Positions 44,715 to 57,735 are shown, counted from the first letter of the stretch. The stretch: 64,000 bases of DNA from Kappaphycus alvarezii (GCA_002205965.3 NADL03000481.1:186001-250000); one strand, 5' to 3'. The notes: generated by a model from the sequence alone, not told the origin. A program made the numbers and translations.

Positions 44715-45765
44715 TTACCAAACTCAATAATTCACTGCGCGACCCTGCGCTTTAATGAATCTCTTTATACGCCTCGACATCGATTCCGAGAGATTTTGAG
44801 GCACGTCACTGTCTATTTCGGACCAGGCTGCAAAGATAGCAGCTTTGAGCTCCAATGCAGTGTCAATCTGGCGAGCATTTGCGTACACGCTGTGGGCGAG
44901 AATAGGCCATAAATTATCGATTGGATTCAGATCGGGACTATGTGCGGGCCACTTAAGGACACAGATGCCGTTAGTAGAGAAACACCTACGGGTTTAAATC
45001 GTATTATGTATCGGGTCGTTGTCTTGTTGAAAGACCGAGTCAACTACATGCGTCACTGCAGCGAACGGTAGTATTACTTCCTCTAGAACTCTTACATACT
45101 TTTTTGCGTCAACGAAGTTTTCCAAAAACAAAATCTTGGACTTGCCAAGGTACGAAAAACAAGCCCACACCATTTCAGAACCCCCAACTATCTCTCGGTG
45201 TGAAAAAATGCACTGGTCGTCTGCCCTAATGTCATTACAGTATCAGTCTCATCCTTCCGGCCCGTCTAAATTGAACTTCTTCTCGTCCGACCAGATTACA
45301 CACTGCCATTCATCCTCCTTGTAGCTAATGTGGCCATCGACCATTCCAGCCGAGTTCTGATACCTTTGGCCGTCATCGAAGGTGCCTGCTTCATGAAATT
45401 GTGCTATATGTAGCTAGAAGACAGAAAAATACGCCAAATTGTGGGCTTAGGTACCATTTTGTGCCATTATGCCGCAGATTGTTAAGACTTTTGTCCCTCT
45501 CCATTGAGTCACACACGACTTTGCACTACTACCTTTCCGAAAGGGAACGTGGACGGCCACATTTCTGGTACATCCCGTACACCTCCGGATTCTTCAGGTA
45601 CTTCGTGACGACCTAGCGGCTCTTGTTTATCCGACGCGCTATTTTGGAGAGCGAGTAGCCGCCTTCCCTGCAGGCCGAGACTTGAGTCTGTCCCTCGTCG
45701 GTGAGAATTTTTCCAAGGCTTATTTCCGTTGCGACAGTACCTCTTTGTCGAGGGTTAATAGTCCC
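44715..45765 (-). pseudogene. Tc1/mariner transposase, nearly full length with stops
   Basis: The minus strand reads KILTDEGQTQVSACREGGYS, SLSKIARRINKSR (HTH) and KYLKNPEVYGMYQKCGRPRS (hinge). Next come VIWSDEKKFNLDGPEG (first Asp), GGSEMVWACFSYLGKSK, VFQQDNDPIHN (second Asp), AHSPDLNPIDNLWPIL and IKRFIKAQGRAVNY. The third acidic residue stands in NPIDNLW; Tc1 members have NPIENLW, so this is a DD34D rather than DD34E arrangement. Stops after GPEG, before CFSTNGIC and in the HTH, with frame changes around 45400, inactivate it. It differs from the transposase at 24320 in sequence, so it is not the missing half. Confidence 0.8.
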
Positions 45766-46520
45766 TCTTCACCCTAAAAAGAGAACTATTGCTTTTTTGG
45801 CGCTGCTGTGACGATATTTCTGCGTTTTAGCTTCACCCGCTGTTTCGGTGCTATCTTTTTCGCGCAGTTCTATATTTTTTATGCAATTATGCAACATCCA
45901 TTTTTACTTATTTTTCTTAGTTTTCTCTTCCCCGTGCCCCCACCATTTGCTCTCCGCCGTAGTCAAGAAAGACTAAAAGAAAAGTCAGACACACCAAGCG
46001 ATTCAAGGGATGGGCTATATTTTTGAACCGCACTGTAATACGCGTTCCTTTCGTTGAGGAGTGGTCGCCAAGAAATTTCATACAAGTTATTACCGGTTAC
46101 TCAGGTTTGGAAAGACCCCCGCCGTGACATGCCATGTGAGCAAGGCTCTGAGCAGTAGCTGTGGCGAAATTAATTCGTGGCAACTGTCAACTAATGTTGA
46201 TTAATCCTCAAAAATATTTCCCTTTCTATAGTTTTGTGGGTGGCATGGGGAGGCTTCAGAATTCTCCCATCTTTGAATAAATGAAGAGGGACCTAAAGGA
46301 TATCAGGTTTCCGGGGGTATGCACTTGCTATCCTTTCGACTTTGCGGCCACCTCCCTCGTTCCAATCACTCTTACGACTCCAATTTCCCCTTCGGTTACT
46401 TCTTTGTTACACATTATCCTCACTATCTCTACCGCTCATTCAACGGAACCGGCTACTCCCTGTCTGCTCTTTATTCCCTCCGTTCCGCCTCGCCACAGCT
46501 ATGTTTCTAAGGATTAAGAT
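45766..46520. other. No gene seen
   Basis: Short frames only. The right part (46280-46510) is pyrimidine-rich and may be the leader of copia element 2. Confidence 0.3.
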
Positions 46521-48450
46521 GTCTAAAAACCCTGGATTTTTCGACTCTTGCATCTTCCCCTCCGGCGGTGACCTTGAAGTCTAGAGGAAGTGTGTCGGGC
46601 AAAGGGTTGACTCTCTGAAGGCCGCCCATAACAGAGTCACCGATAGCCACCTTCAGACGATTTTCGTCTTCTTAGTCGCACTTTGCATGAGAGAGGCCTC
46701 CCTGACACGAAGAGGGCCATCTTCAACGAAGCCCAGTCAAGGGTTCAAATCGATTAACTTCAAATTTATAACCCCGTTGAGGCCGCGCTGCAAATGGCAA
46801 TACTTTTCGCCGTGGATCTGCTGGTTACCATGGTTTGCCGACTGAATTCCTCATATCAAAAGGTCACAAGCTGCGGTCGTAAAAGGAATGAAAATCTCTC
46901 CAACTTTTTACCCAGTTTCCATTGTCTAGCAGCCAAGCATTTGGTGCCCTCGCATTCCTCTTCTTCTTCGCAAATCGATGAATGATTGGCCATTACCCTC
47001 CTTAAAAATGCCAGGCTGGAAGAGGATACCCTCACAAACGCCAAACTTCAACTCATCGCTCACGCCGAGGCAAGAGAAATAAATGAAGTGAACTGTAATT
47101 CTCTTCTCGCAATTTCCAAATCCGTACTACAAGATCTACGGGTTTTTCGTTACGAATTGAAGTCCTTCAGACGACAGACAGCTGTCTCTTTCGGCTCAAG
47201 GAACTATCATGACCTTTTCATGTTTCGATCTTCTGTCCCCTTCATCAAGGTCGCTTTAGTTCGCTTCCCGGATCGATTTAATCTAGACCTCAACCCTCTC
47301 AAAAATTCATTTTTTTCGAGATGTTTCATCAGAACGAAAGTCCAGTCGTTTGAATCTGGATGACACTGTACTCGAACTTCGTGATCTGACAAATGCGAAG
47401 AGTCTGTAATCGCCGTCTACCTATATGAAAGACGCCTAATCTCTAGTAAACACGAATTTTTATGGATTTACTCGCTTCAAATCTTCAAAATATACCCTGT
47501 GGTACCGATTAAGGCCAAAGTAGTTAAAGAACCAGTCACTTTAGAGGTCTGTGTCATCCTTCCCGCATAGAAAACCCAGAAAATTGGACTAGTTATAAAC
47601 GCGACAGGTTAGTTAATGTTCAGGGCAGACGCTTACAGGTTTGCAACGATTGTTAAATTTGCCACTACCGTGGCGATGATAGCTATAAGGCTCCAAGCGT
47701 CTTCAAGACAAACAAAAACGCCGTGCAGTCACTGCAGACTCAATTTCCATGGAAATAACACCAAGTCTGGTGGTTCTGTTTTTTCGTAGAGGCTCCGAAA
47801 AGCAACAAGGTAAGTGGGTTACGTAGCCTTTCGCGAAGCTCTTTCTGACATCCCTGAGAGTCAGCAAGATCCCAACCCGATTGTTGAAACCGGATGTCCT
47901 TGTAATTTTGGTGGTTTCTACGCTTCCCTAGCTTTATTTAATGGCTTAGGCGTCGATTTAAACCTCCGGAAACTTGATTGAGATCATTTTCTTCACGGCT
48001 ATAGCCAAAATTGTAGTGAAGCCAATGTAACCGTGGAGATATGGGACTTGCCGGTAACAGACTTGAGTGGAGCTGCAGTAAAGATTAATTTCTACATTGC
48101 TCCAGTTTTCGGCTTCCTTTTTGGGAAACGACGTATTACACAACTCTTACAAGCTCGGACGTGAAAATTTGTTGGCAGTACCCCCTGGCAATCGAAATCT
48201 TTCATCCCATTGTATCTTTTTCCAGACATAGTCCGAACCAACATCGTTCTCAGATATCCACGCAGTTCGAACATATTTTTTTCGTGCATTCCGAAACGTC
48301 TTCGTTCAAGGCTTTCTTCACCTTTCAAGCTACTTGTCAGAAACAGCATTCAGAAGGGAAGACATGCAAATCCGATTTAAATAGGGAAGCATCGCTAAAC
48401 GCTTCACTAAAAAGCTGCGCGAGTACTTTTACCTCCCCTTAAGGACATGA
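46521..48450 (+). pseudogene. Copia element 2, gag and protease
   Basis: Starts near MSKNPGFFDSCIFPSGGD. Gag-like helical sequence (LKNARLEEDTLTNAKLQL) follows at about 47000. At about 47880 PIVETGCPCNFGGFYASL is the protease active-site loop, with ETG for DTG, followed by FLHGYSQNCSEANVTVEIWD and LPVTDLSGAAVKINFYI. This second stretch (FGDG...IWDLP...IPFYV) is typical of copia proteases. At least six frame changes or stops occur. It is much more decayed than copia element 1. Confidence 0.5.
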
Positions 48451-49983
48451 GTAACCTTTTCGAAATCGTTGGAGTTATGACACCTTTCTTTAAAGAAGCC
48501 CTTAAGTCAGCTGCAAATGAACGAAAGTCATGTAAACGAGCCGTAATGTCGTTTTAATCCCGGAAAATATCACTTGGTAAGATATCCTCAAGTTTCAAAC
48601 CCATCTTCAAGTTGAATCTGTATTCTTTCAAGAGTATGATAATGCACCCTTGCTACAAATAGTCGATTTGCACTCGGGATTTTCCGTCGCGTCTATTCTG
48701 CCTTCGCAAAAATTATAAATTTTGCACGAGAAATAGAGATCAAATGGATCAATTCGCATTGCGTCCCTTTCAAGGTCTCAGGCTACATCGAGTTTTTTAA
48801 GAAAAAGTTTCGCGATGCCCTTTGATACTTGGAATTCAGTTCAATCCTGGCCCTGCACGTCGTCAAAACAAGCTCGGCATCGTCTAACGCAAGAAAATAG
48901 ACCCAACTTCCGGTAAATTGTGTGGGACAGAGTTGAACAGCTTATCCCATGCAAAATTTCTTGAGTAACATGCTGTATGGAAGAAATACAATGAGCGTAG
49001 AGCTTATCCGTGCTTACAAGCCTTCGCTAATTGGTCTTCCACAATCTGGCCTTACCCAAGACGTCAGCAAGGCTCACGAAGAACAAGCTGCGAAAAGGGC
49101 CCTTAGGTTTGTGCAAAAGGGCCAACGTCCAAACACAGCCGAACCTTCCGAACTATGGCGTGGGGAAAATTTGTAATACTTCAAGAGAGAAACTAAGTCC
49201 GGGACATGGGAAACTGGATTTGTGACCTCGAAACCCCCGCACTTGCTAATCATATCAAGTAGAGAAAACCATTCCGGTAAATCTGAGGATGCAGCGTACG
49301 AAGATGATCGTCAAGCTCATTCTTCCAGTCTTCTGCAACGGCTTGATAAGATCCACTTTGTCTTCGTTCGCATCTATTTTGTCCTCGAAAAAGAATTCGA
49401 AGGCTTGGTCGGAGATTTTGCAACTGAGACGCCCAAAATCTTCCCAGAGCTGTACTAAAAAGCGGTACTATCGAGCAAACCAGTACCTTCTCTTGTCCCT
49501 AACACTTCTCCTCCTCCGCCACAACATGGTGAACTCAAGTATCTTTACTTTGACAAGGTTGATAATGTTTTGTCAATGATTGAAAAGGAAATACCTCGTT
49601 GAACGAATACTATGCACTTCAAGGAGAATTCTACGGAAAGAAAGGTTCTCGAATAAATCAACCGTTTCAAGACAGTCCTGCCAAAGCCTTTAGGCTCTGA
49701 AACGCTCTGTGTAGCACGCAGTACCGTATTTCTCAACAACGAAGCGAGATAGCTCGCAACGTCACATTAAATCTTACATATTCTATTGCTCCCCCGGAAC
49801 CGGAAAAAGATATTGGCAACTCAGCGTCACATCCACTGCAGTCCCTTCCGAAATATTTGCAGTCCTCAGAACAGTATATAATTCGAAATATGTACAATGT
49901 CCTCTCCGAAAACCCGGTCAGTGCGTTCCAGCTACAGTTCACAACGTAGTGGATTCTAGACAAAGCAGTCTCCGCGGAGAAGG
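48451..49983 (+). pseudogene. Copia element 2, presumed integrase region
   Basis: By position this should be integrase and the start of RT, but I found no clear HHCC finger or D-D-E blocks. Open pieces (48949-49176, 49222-49579) are too worn. Near 49940 WILDKAVSAEKDAYGKKGS resembles the segment just before copia RT. Called from context only. Confidence 0.3.
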
Positions 49984-51430
49984 ATGCTTATGGAAAGAAA
50001 GGGTCATAAAAGGGAAATATATTTAAGTATTTTTTCGCCCACCGAAAGTTTTATTTCCTCTCACCATTTCTCCCAGCTCCGATTTTACGCCAACGCAGGG
50101 ATGTTGAGGCTAAAATGCTGTCTCCTGACAATATATAACGGTGATAAAGAGAATCAAAATGTCCGTATTGCTTCTACCGCGCGGTTCGTCGTTATTAGAA
50201 TCGCCATTTCAATTGATGCCATTCTAAATTTCTTTCTTGCCAGTATCGACATCAAGCATGAATATCTTCAAGCCGGTTAGTTAACATTATCATGCCAGTT
50301 TACGCAATCATCGCGTCTGGTCACCTGTGGGAGCTAGTACCTGGAAAATTGATGAGTAAATATGGATTGCAGTCCATCCGAGATCTTCCACAAGTATTTT
50401 TCCAGTACAAGTACGATCTTTCCATGAGCCTTGTCGTCGCGAAGGGTTTGTTGGACGAGTTTATTCTTGGTGGAGAACACGAGGCAATTGAAGCATTACA
50501 TCTTGCCGTTCGACGGCGTTTTACCGTTAGTAAATTCCTAATCGACTAGGACATAGTGTTCAACCGCCTGCAAATCCTCAAGCTCACCATGGGTCAGTTC
50601 TTGCTAACATGCAAAAGTATCTCGAGAAGGTTGAGTCAATTCCTCTTATGTCGTCCCGTCGCAAGCCAGCCGAGCGTGCTGAAGTCACGGCATATCAGGC
50701 CGTCGCAGGATATCTTAACTTCCTCGGTCACGGCGTTCTTCCCCAAGCCTCCTTTACTACCAGATTCATTCATCGTAAAGTTGGTAGCCTCCTCGACAGA
50801 CACTTACTCACCGCCAATTACATGCTCGCAAAGCTTTGTAACCTCTCCTCGAGGATCTGCTTTCTTGCTACTAAATCTATCGCCAGCACAGCGTACCTCG
50901 CGTTCTCCGATGATAGTCAAGGTTCCCCTTCTTATGGCCAAAATGGTTACCTTTCAGGCATGTTCATGCCAGGGGGTTGGTATGTATTCCATGTCTTCGA
51001 CTAGAGCAGCAGAAAGCAGGAAAGGATCAGCTTCGCTTCAATTCGGAACAGAGACTCTATCCGTTGTAAGCTCCGCCGACCGCGCATCTTTGTTGGTAGA
51101 TCGCATCACAGACGTACAGAAAAGTCCACTGAAATTTTCATTCGTCCATACTGTTGACTCCCACGGCTTGTATTAGACAATCAGAATTCTTCAAGGGGGA
51201 ACCCACTATCGACTCCGTTCAACTGTCTCTCATCTTCTCGATTACTTCGAGTCTGGAGAGATCAAAATGATGTAGTGGAATAGCTGACGACGTAATTTGA
51301 ACTTTCTTGAACAAAGAAATCAGCAGTGCTATTTCCAGTACCAGGAGGAGGAATGGGACCTCTTATTAGCACGCGAGACCAGTGGGCTTTAATAAATGTC
51401 TGGTGAAAAGATTGCAGATGGTGTTGCGGC
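49984..51430 (+). pseudogene. Copia element 2, reverse transcriptase and RNase H
   Basis: FFLASIDIKHEYLQAG (about 50225-50278) is the catalytic VDIKxAYLQ block. KKPAERAEVTAYQAVAG-like sequence with SRRKPAERAEVTAYQAVAGY (50658) and LNFLGHGVLPQASF is the RT connection. AYLAFSDDSQGSPSYGQNGY (about 50895) opens RNase H with its first Asp. TVDSHGLY (about 51150) carries a later Asp, followed by HYRLRSTVSHLL and SLERSK up to about 51270. The YVDD box lies in a decayed part near 50450 (LLDEFILGG). Frameshifts near 50570, 51004 and 51180. Confidence 0.65.
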
Positions 51431-51469
51431 GGTGCGCGACAAATCAGACTTTCAAATAGCGGCATTGTG

Positions 51470-54400
51470 GTCAGAAGTGTACGTCAGAGCGTGGAAATGG
51501 TGGCAATGGATCGGTGAAGCCTAATCCTCGTGCAGTATACGAAGAGGTCCAGGTGTCTGTGAAGCATAAAAGAACAGAAACCATCCTTTAAATGAGAGAT
51601 AGGGGAAGCATAGGTAATGAGTATAGCACAGGCGCCGGGGCAGAGAAAGAGTCATTTCTTTAGTGCAGACTGCAGTTAAGTGTAAATGAGCCACTGTCAT
51701 TATACTCTACTGTACACTGGGGATTTGTGCCATAGGAAACCTCCTCATACTGTGCAAGTTCCGCCATATGCATACCGAAAAATTTTTAAAAAGCTGGCCA
51801 ATCGGAAGAGCTCCAGGATCAGGGAAACGCACAGGCTACTTCACAACCATGATTTACTCAGCTTGAAACCGCCAAAGGAACCAATACTGACTTTCCTAAG
51901 GGCAAAAGCAGTAAAAATAGTCGTATTCGTACCAACGGTTAAAAGAATAAAGAGAGATATCGTCTTAAAATCAACAAGAAACAAACTGTTTGCGCCACAG
52001 AAACATCTGCATGAGCAGTGTCGTCCTGGTAGATCAGTACAACAGGAAATTTTTCATCTGTTCTGGATAAGAACTTATTCTCAAGAATCTTCACATATTA
52101 ATACCCATGTATAAGACACATATCTTTAACTAAAATTGTCTTTCCGTAACCACAAAAAGACGCAAAAGCATAATACATACCATGTAGAATTTTAAGAACC
52201 AACGACGCTTTTTCAAAATAATGCCAATAACACCTCAACTTATCGGACCAGGAGAGTTGAAACTTTTTCCATTACTGATTACTACTAATCTTTATCAACT
52301 ATTTGATGAAGTGTTTCCTTGCTCATCCAATTCGATATTCAAAATGCTTGCTACGCAAACGTGGCTGGGTCTTTACCCGTTTCTAGTGCAGATTCATACT
52401 GCCATTGAGGTATGAGAGGGTACCATACTGTTTGTCCATTTCATATTCTATAAAGGAAAAAAATGAATCCATTTTCTCGTAATATATTTAAACTCTTTAA
52501 TCATTTTGAAGTGGATCTCATACCTGGAGACTCTCATATTTACGAGAAATTCTCTTAATTCGCCTTTTATTCCCAGCGGCTCCTTCTGTGATATTTGAAA
52601 GACTTCTTTCGACGCCTCAACTGTTTGCTTTCGCTTCTGGAACGAAACAGCTTGCCTTTTTCTTCAAAATATAGCAATAAAAAAATATGAAATTGCAATT
52701 ACCGTGGTTAAGAAAGAAGGGGGAAAGGAGCCCCTTTTCGTATGTATAAATTGCTGCTTCAAATATTCTGAGACTACCAAGTGCACCTAGCCGGAATTTC
52801 TCATTCGTAACTTATCGGAAGAAAATATCAGATTGAAAAGGGAGACAATTTTTTCCTCTCTATTTATCCCCTCTCTTCTTCGAAAGGGGAATTGTGAGCT
52901 GTCTTAAATTTTAAAACTATACTAGCTTTTACTCAGTGTTTTATTCTAATCTTTTTTTGGAAAATTTAGAGTGCGGATTTTTAAATTTCCTCAAAATGAT
53001 TCAATCAGTATTGCGAAGAAGATCCAGAAACTATGTCAAAATGTTCAAACATGACTCAACAAAAAATTATTAATTTGATATCGCAATAATTGGGACGTTA
53101 GCAACTGAAAATCCGAGGGATTTCCAGCGGAAACTTTCTTTTAAGCTCAAAATGATCTGTGATATTTCCAAACCTCGTTAACTTAGTCGCTGATTTGAAA
53201 CGCCTTTGAGCTCTAATGGGGCCAAATTCCTGATAAAAGTAGTTTGAATCCATTATTAGTTTTTTCTAATCACAAGACGTACATTTTGTTGTTGAGGTTT
53301 TAATTTTATGGCCTTTGAAAGTGTAACGGCAATCTTATTCCTTTGTAATCATGTCAATTACAGATGTTCTCATGCTGTTCTATGGCTAAAGTGAAACAAA
53401 GAAAGCACAAAATGCTTTTTCTAATGTTAAAATGAGGTAAAATCTTTATCTTTGATCGTTAAAAAAAGTATATGAGAGTAATTACAGAAGAGAATTGAAA
53501 AGATGGATCTAGTGACGCTTCCCCAGCAAGACTAGAAGAATTTTGTACGATTGATTGATATACCGGAAAAGACGAACAAGTTTACAACTATCGTGAGTTC
53601 TGCTGAAGAGAATTCAAAAAGGCGAGTCTACCTTAAAAAGTGACGCCCGAAACACGTAAATATTTTAATAAGAAAGCGGTCCTACTTAAGTAGATATTTG
53701 ACCGATGCAGAGCTCTCCAAAATCTAACTTGCAAAAATTTCGCTAAAAACCCAAATGATTTCACCTTCCACTGGCTGAACCAAAATAATAGGCTGAAATT
53801 TTATGACTGCTACTTCGATAATTTTTAACATCGGCTTGGTTGAATTGTTTTTGTCTTCGTGTAGATTTATTTGAAGACAAAATGAAGAGCGTACAGAATT
53901 AAACCCCTCAAATAATTTATATTATGATGCAATTTTGAAGAATGTGGGCTTATCTGTAGCAAATAAGCATATAAAAATTTTCACTTTTTCATTTGCCAGG
54001 TAGGAGAAAAATTATCTTATTGCACTTTTCAAATGCAGACAGAAGCGAAACTGTCGATTTATTCGTCATTCAAAAGGAACTTAGGGCCCTTTTATTTTAA
54101 GTATATCCTGAAAAAAGTTAATAATTCAAAATCAATCCAATAAAACTCTTTTATACGGTTAAAAGTCTTTACAAATGGATTTAGAAATTTAAAAAGTGCA
54201 ATTCGAAAACAAATGGGAGAAACGTTGTTTATTTACTTGACAAATGCAGTATTCGTGGATAAAAAGAGTTCAGTCCACTGCCTAAAATCCCGATATCTTT
54301 TTTTTACATAAAAACTACATATATAATGTAAGAGACGCAATAAATCTCCGGTACAGGAATATTTATTTGAACCGTTCAAAAGATATTTTATACTAAACCA

Positions 54401-55446
54401 CACGTCATGTTTATATAATGTATTCAATGAGAGCGATGAGCTCCTGTGAGAGGGTCTAAGATAATGTTTCAGGTTCTGCTGTAGTAAACACCTTAAAATA
54501 CTACTAAAAATGTTAAACCAGAAAAATTAGTATTTCAAGTCTGATAAATACTAAGGAAGAAGAGATAGTGGATTGTACTGAGCTCCTAGACATTAAAACT
54601 TGAATTTTAGTTAGTCAATCGCTGATAACAGTTGGAAAAGATACTTTATTCGACAAGTTAAGGTAGAAGAGAAGATTTCTAGAATTATTGGCTGTAATGA
54701 AGAAATAATGGATGCAAAAATGATGAAACAGATGAGGATAATTTAGTGCCTTTGATTGGGGATCACCTAAACGCGTTGGGGGTATTTGAGCGAATAGAGG
54801 TGACATGCGGGGCCCCTTTTGGGATGAACTTGTATTTAAAGCACAGAATCATGTCTGAGAAGGTCCCATATTTTTAAAAAGAAGAATATAATCAAACTAT
54901 AAATAAACTAGAAGTAAATATAGCGCTGATTATACGAAGTTAATATTACTTACAAACCAGTTTTCATATGTACTAACACGTTTACCTAACAGAAATTAAT
55001 GGAATGCATCATTGATGTAGCGTAAATTGAAACCAAGTCAACTGGAATATTGTGCGGTCCACGATCGGGTTCCAATTATGTAGAGACCACTGTGTTCCGT
55101 TTTTTTGTGAGTGCAGTAATAACAGATGACTGTTACTGTATCACTTACAGAATTCTTGTTCATTGTATTGATACTTCTGGTATCATACAGAGGAAACCAA
55201 CAACCCACAACTACATTAAAGTATTGGTTCCATGCAAACAGATGGATCTACAACTGCATGTGGATATGGACCATGTGTCGAGACACCGCCGGACACTGTG
55301 CCACTATAATACAGTACTGTACAGTACAGTAATTACATGATGCCTCTAATCTTTTCGGGGACGTCTTAGACTTGACATGGGGTTATGTGATACATGACGG
55401 GCGTGGCCACACTTAGTTTTCAATGTTTGTACCAGTGTACACGTGT
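51470..55446. other. AT-rich region without a gene
   Basis: About 4 kb with no supported gene. 51686-52114 is open and begins with YTGDLCHRKPPHTVQVPPYA, faintly like the region before gypsy RT, but no RT block follows, so I do not call it. A short CAGTA/TACTG dyad is at 55310-55332, just before the YR retroelement. Confidence 0.35.
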
Positions 55447-55586
55447 GTATACGTGTGAAGATCTGAGGGAGCAGCGAGCATGTGGGGATGAGCTGTCACA
55501 GGGCCGAGCGTACTGGCGGGCGTATTTAGGCGCGCGCATCTTGTGCCGGCAAGTCGATCGCTGTCCCTCATATCAATTTCTTTGTC
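55447..55586 (+). repeat. Left direct repeat of the YR retroelement (140 bp)
   Basis: From GTATACGTGTGAAGATCTGA to TTTCTTTGTC, nearly identical to 58759-58899 in the same orientation. The two copies bracket the RT and recombinase genes. This matches split direct repeats of Ngaro/PAT-type elements and not the inverted repeats of DIRS1. Confidence 0.7.
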
Positions 55587-55599
55587 AGAAATTCCCCAC

Positions 55600-57735
55600 T
55601 GTGAGTCAGGGCGGCGACATCTTCTATCAAGCACATCACAGGGTGCTTCAGAGCATGGCTGACAGTAACATCAACCTGGGCGTCGGTATCGCTAGGTTGA
55701 CCTCGGCGGGCGGGGTCGGAGACAGTTTCGCGCGTGTGTGTGCGGCATGGTCGACACTCAAGCCCAGACGTAGGGACTTCGGCAAGGTGGTGACGGAGCT
55801 CAACGCTTCGATGTTGGTTGGGGAAGGAAGCATGTTCGAGCGAGCTCCGTATGTGCCTGTAACGCACATGAAGTATTTCAAGCCTCCAGCGGACGCGTTC
55901 CTTTCCGAACTTCGAGCCAAAGATCAACGGTCCGCGAAAGAATGGGAGTATGTGAATGCGGCGGAAGTCTGGGCGGGTATGACGGCGATGGCATTGGAAG
56001 TGGCGAGAACGGAGGCGGTTGATGTCCTGGGACTTCAAGGGGAGGTATCGGCACTTCTACCTCTACCCGGACATGCGAAATTACTCCCTGTTTTGCTACG
56101 CGGTGGAGTACTTTCGGTTTATACCCCTTCCGTTCGGGTGGGGACGATCCGGGCTGTGGTTCGTGAAGTTGCTTCGCCCGCTGGCCCGCTACATCCGAGA
56201 GGATTTGGGGTATCGCTTGTTGCCATATATCGACGATTTCCTGTTGGCGCCGTCACCTGCAGGAATGGCGACGACGGAACAGGACTGTGGGGCTGCGAGG
56301 GAGGAGCTGGAGTGGGTGTTCGGGGAGTTGGGGCTGGCAAGGCATCCGGAGAAAGGAGATTGGGTAGGGAGTCGGAAAATCGACCACCTAGGGGTTCACA
56401 TAGACACGGAGAGGATTCGAGTGTTCGTGACGGATGGGAAGGTGCGGCGGGTGAGAAGGACGGCGATGAAGATGTTGGCGGTGGCGCAAAGGAATCGGAG
56501 ACTGGTGCCGGAGGACTACGTGCGCCGATTCTGTGGTGTATGCGTATCCCTTGGATTGGCGCTGCCGTTAGCTCGCTTCTACACTCGTTCCCTCTACTTC
56601 GACTTGTCCTTACACGAGGTAAGAGAGAGGGAGGGGAGGGGGGAAGAAGAGGAGAGAGAGGGAAGGGAAGAAGAAAAGGAGAAGAAGGAAGGTTGCGGTT
56701 GGTTGGAGTGCGGCGCTGGCCGGAAGCGAAGCCGGGGGCCAGAGCGCCGCTCACACGAGGTCGGAGCCAACGCACCCAACCAGCCCAAGGATCGTGTGGA
56801 CAGGGTGCGGCTGTGTCTTCAGAGCTTGAGGGATCTCGCGTACTGGCGTTCGCTGACTGGCGGAGAGGGAGGGACCTCTTGCGGCTACCGCCAGACCTGA
56901 AGATGCACAGCGATGCAGCAGACGTCGGGTATGGTGGGACACTGGGGTTAGACGAGCGAGGAGGGTCGTCGGGTTTGTGGGAGGGGCGCGGGCTGTGGGG
57001 CGCGAGCGATCGCGCGCAATTGATTACTTTGAGGTAGTTACGCGCGGTACTGTTGTTGCTTCATCGGCACTTCGCGGCCTACGTGTCGGAACAGGAGGTG
57101 AAGAGTGTATTGCTACTCAAGGACAATCAGGCGGTAGTGTACGTGCTTAAGCGTTAAGCACGCGGTGGTTTCGGCTTCGAAGGAGATGATGGCAGAGCTA
57201 CGCCGGTTGGAGGTGCTTCTCCGAGTGCTGGGGGTTCGATTAGAAGCGCGATAAATACCTTCTTCGGTGAACCGGTTTGCAGACGCATTGAGCCGGACGT
57301 GGAATCCGGAGGATATCGCGGCAACGGAGGGGATAGTGCGGTCAGTGCATGAGGAGTACAGGTTGGACAAAGTGGCCTTTGGGGTGCGGCCCCTTGGGGA
57401 GACTTTAGTTGCGCGGGTGAAGTACCTGGAAACCCAGATGAAGGAGTACTGGGGCGACTGGGTGGCACGATTGTACAGCCCGCCAGCGGATATGCTTCCA
57501 TTAGTGGTGCGCAAACTGGAGGCCGAGCAAGGGAAAGGGGTGCTATTGGCGCCGATATGGCCGGCACAGCCATGGTTCGCGCGCTTGCGCGGCTTGGCGT
57601 CTAAGATGGTGGAGCTGGAAGCGGGCGGCGGGAAACTGTGGGACGGACGCGAGTGCAAGGCAGGGGGGTGGGGGATGGTCGTAGCCGTGATGGACTGTGG
57701 AGGAGGTGTGGATGGAAGGGCTGAGGTCGGTGGTG
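55600..57735 (+). pseudogene. DIRS/Ngaro-like RT-RNase H polyprotein
   Basis: The upstream part (to 56020) reads EVWAGMTAMALEVARTEAVD. From 56022 the frame changes and gives SWDFKGRYRHFYLYPDMRNY (catalytic Asp), FIPLPFGWGRSGLWFVKLLR, and LLPYIDDFLLAPSP with the YIDD box at 56226-56237. REELEWVFGELGL, HLGVHIDT and YTRSLYFDLSLHE follow. This is the RT layout of tyrosine-recombinase retrotransposons. After an intron-like 141-bp segment and a frameshift near 56870 comes RNase H: LKMHSDAADVGYGGTLG (first Asp), then a stop at 57035, LLKDNQAVVYVL, and MNRFADALSRTWNP (57267; codon GTG in the family sense). The 57267-57735 part is linker to the recombinase. At least three frameshifts. Confidence 0.75.
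56612..56761 (+). other. Intron-like purine-rich insertion with 9-bp direct repeats
   Basis: ACACGAGGT occurs at 56612-56620 and 56753-56761. The 141 bp between the matching points is over 80 percent purine in its first half and ends in a GC-rich imperfect hairpin (GGCGCTGGCC / GGCCAGAGCGCC). Read as an intron it is GTAAGAG...ACACGAG, a consensus 5' splice site and an AG acceptor lying inside the repeats. Removal leaves the RT-to-RNase H linker uninterrupted. It has no stop in the RT frame and a length divisible by three, so it could also simply be translated. Confidence 0.5.

Noticed and set aside
51686..52114. Possible gypsy RT N-terminus (YTGD...VQVPPYA)
   Set aside because: The next RT blocks (SPWASP, CVDYR, YxDD) are absent in all frames.
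56119..56775. Minus-strand Pro/Ser-rich 218-aa frame
   Set aside because: Antisense shadow of the RT coding strand; no independent motif.
55394..57037. Single 547-aa plus-strand protein
   Set aside because: Only its ends (before 56020 and after about 56870) fit the element. The middle is an out-of-frame shadow of the real RT frame.
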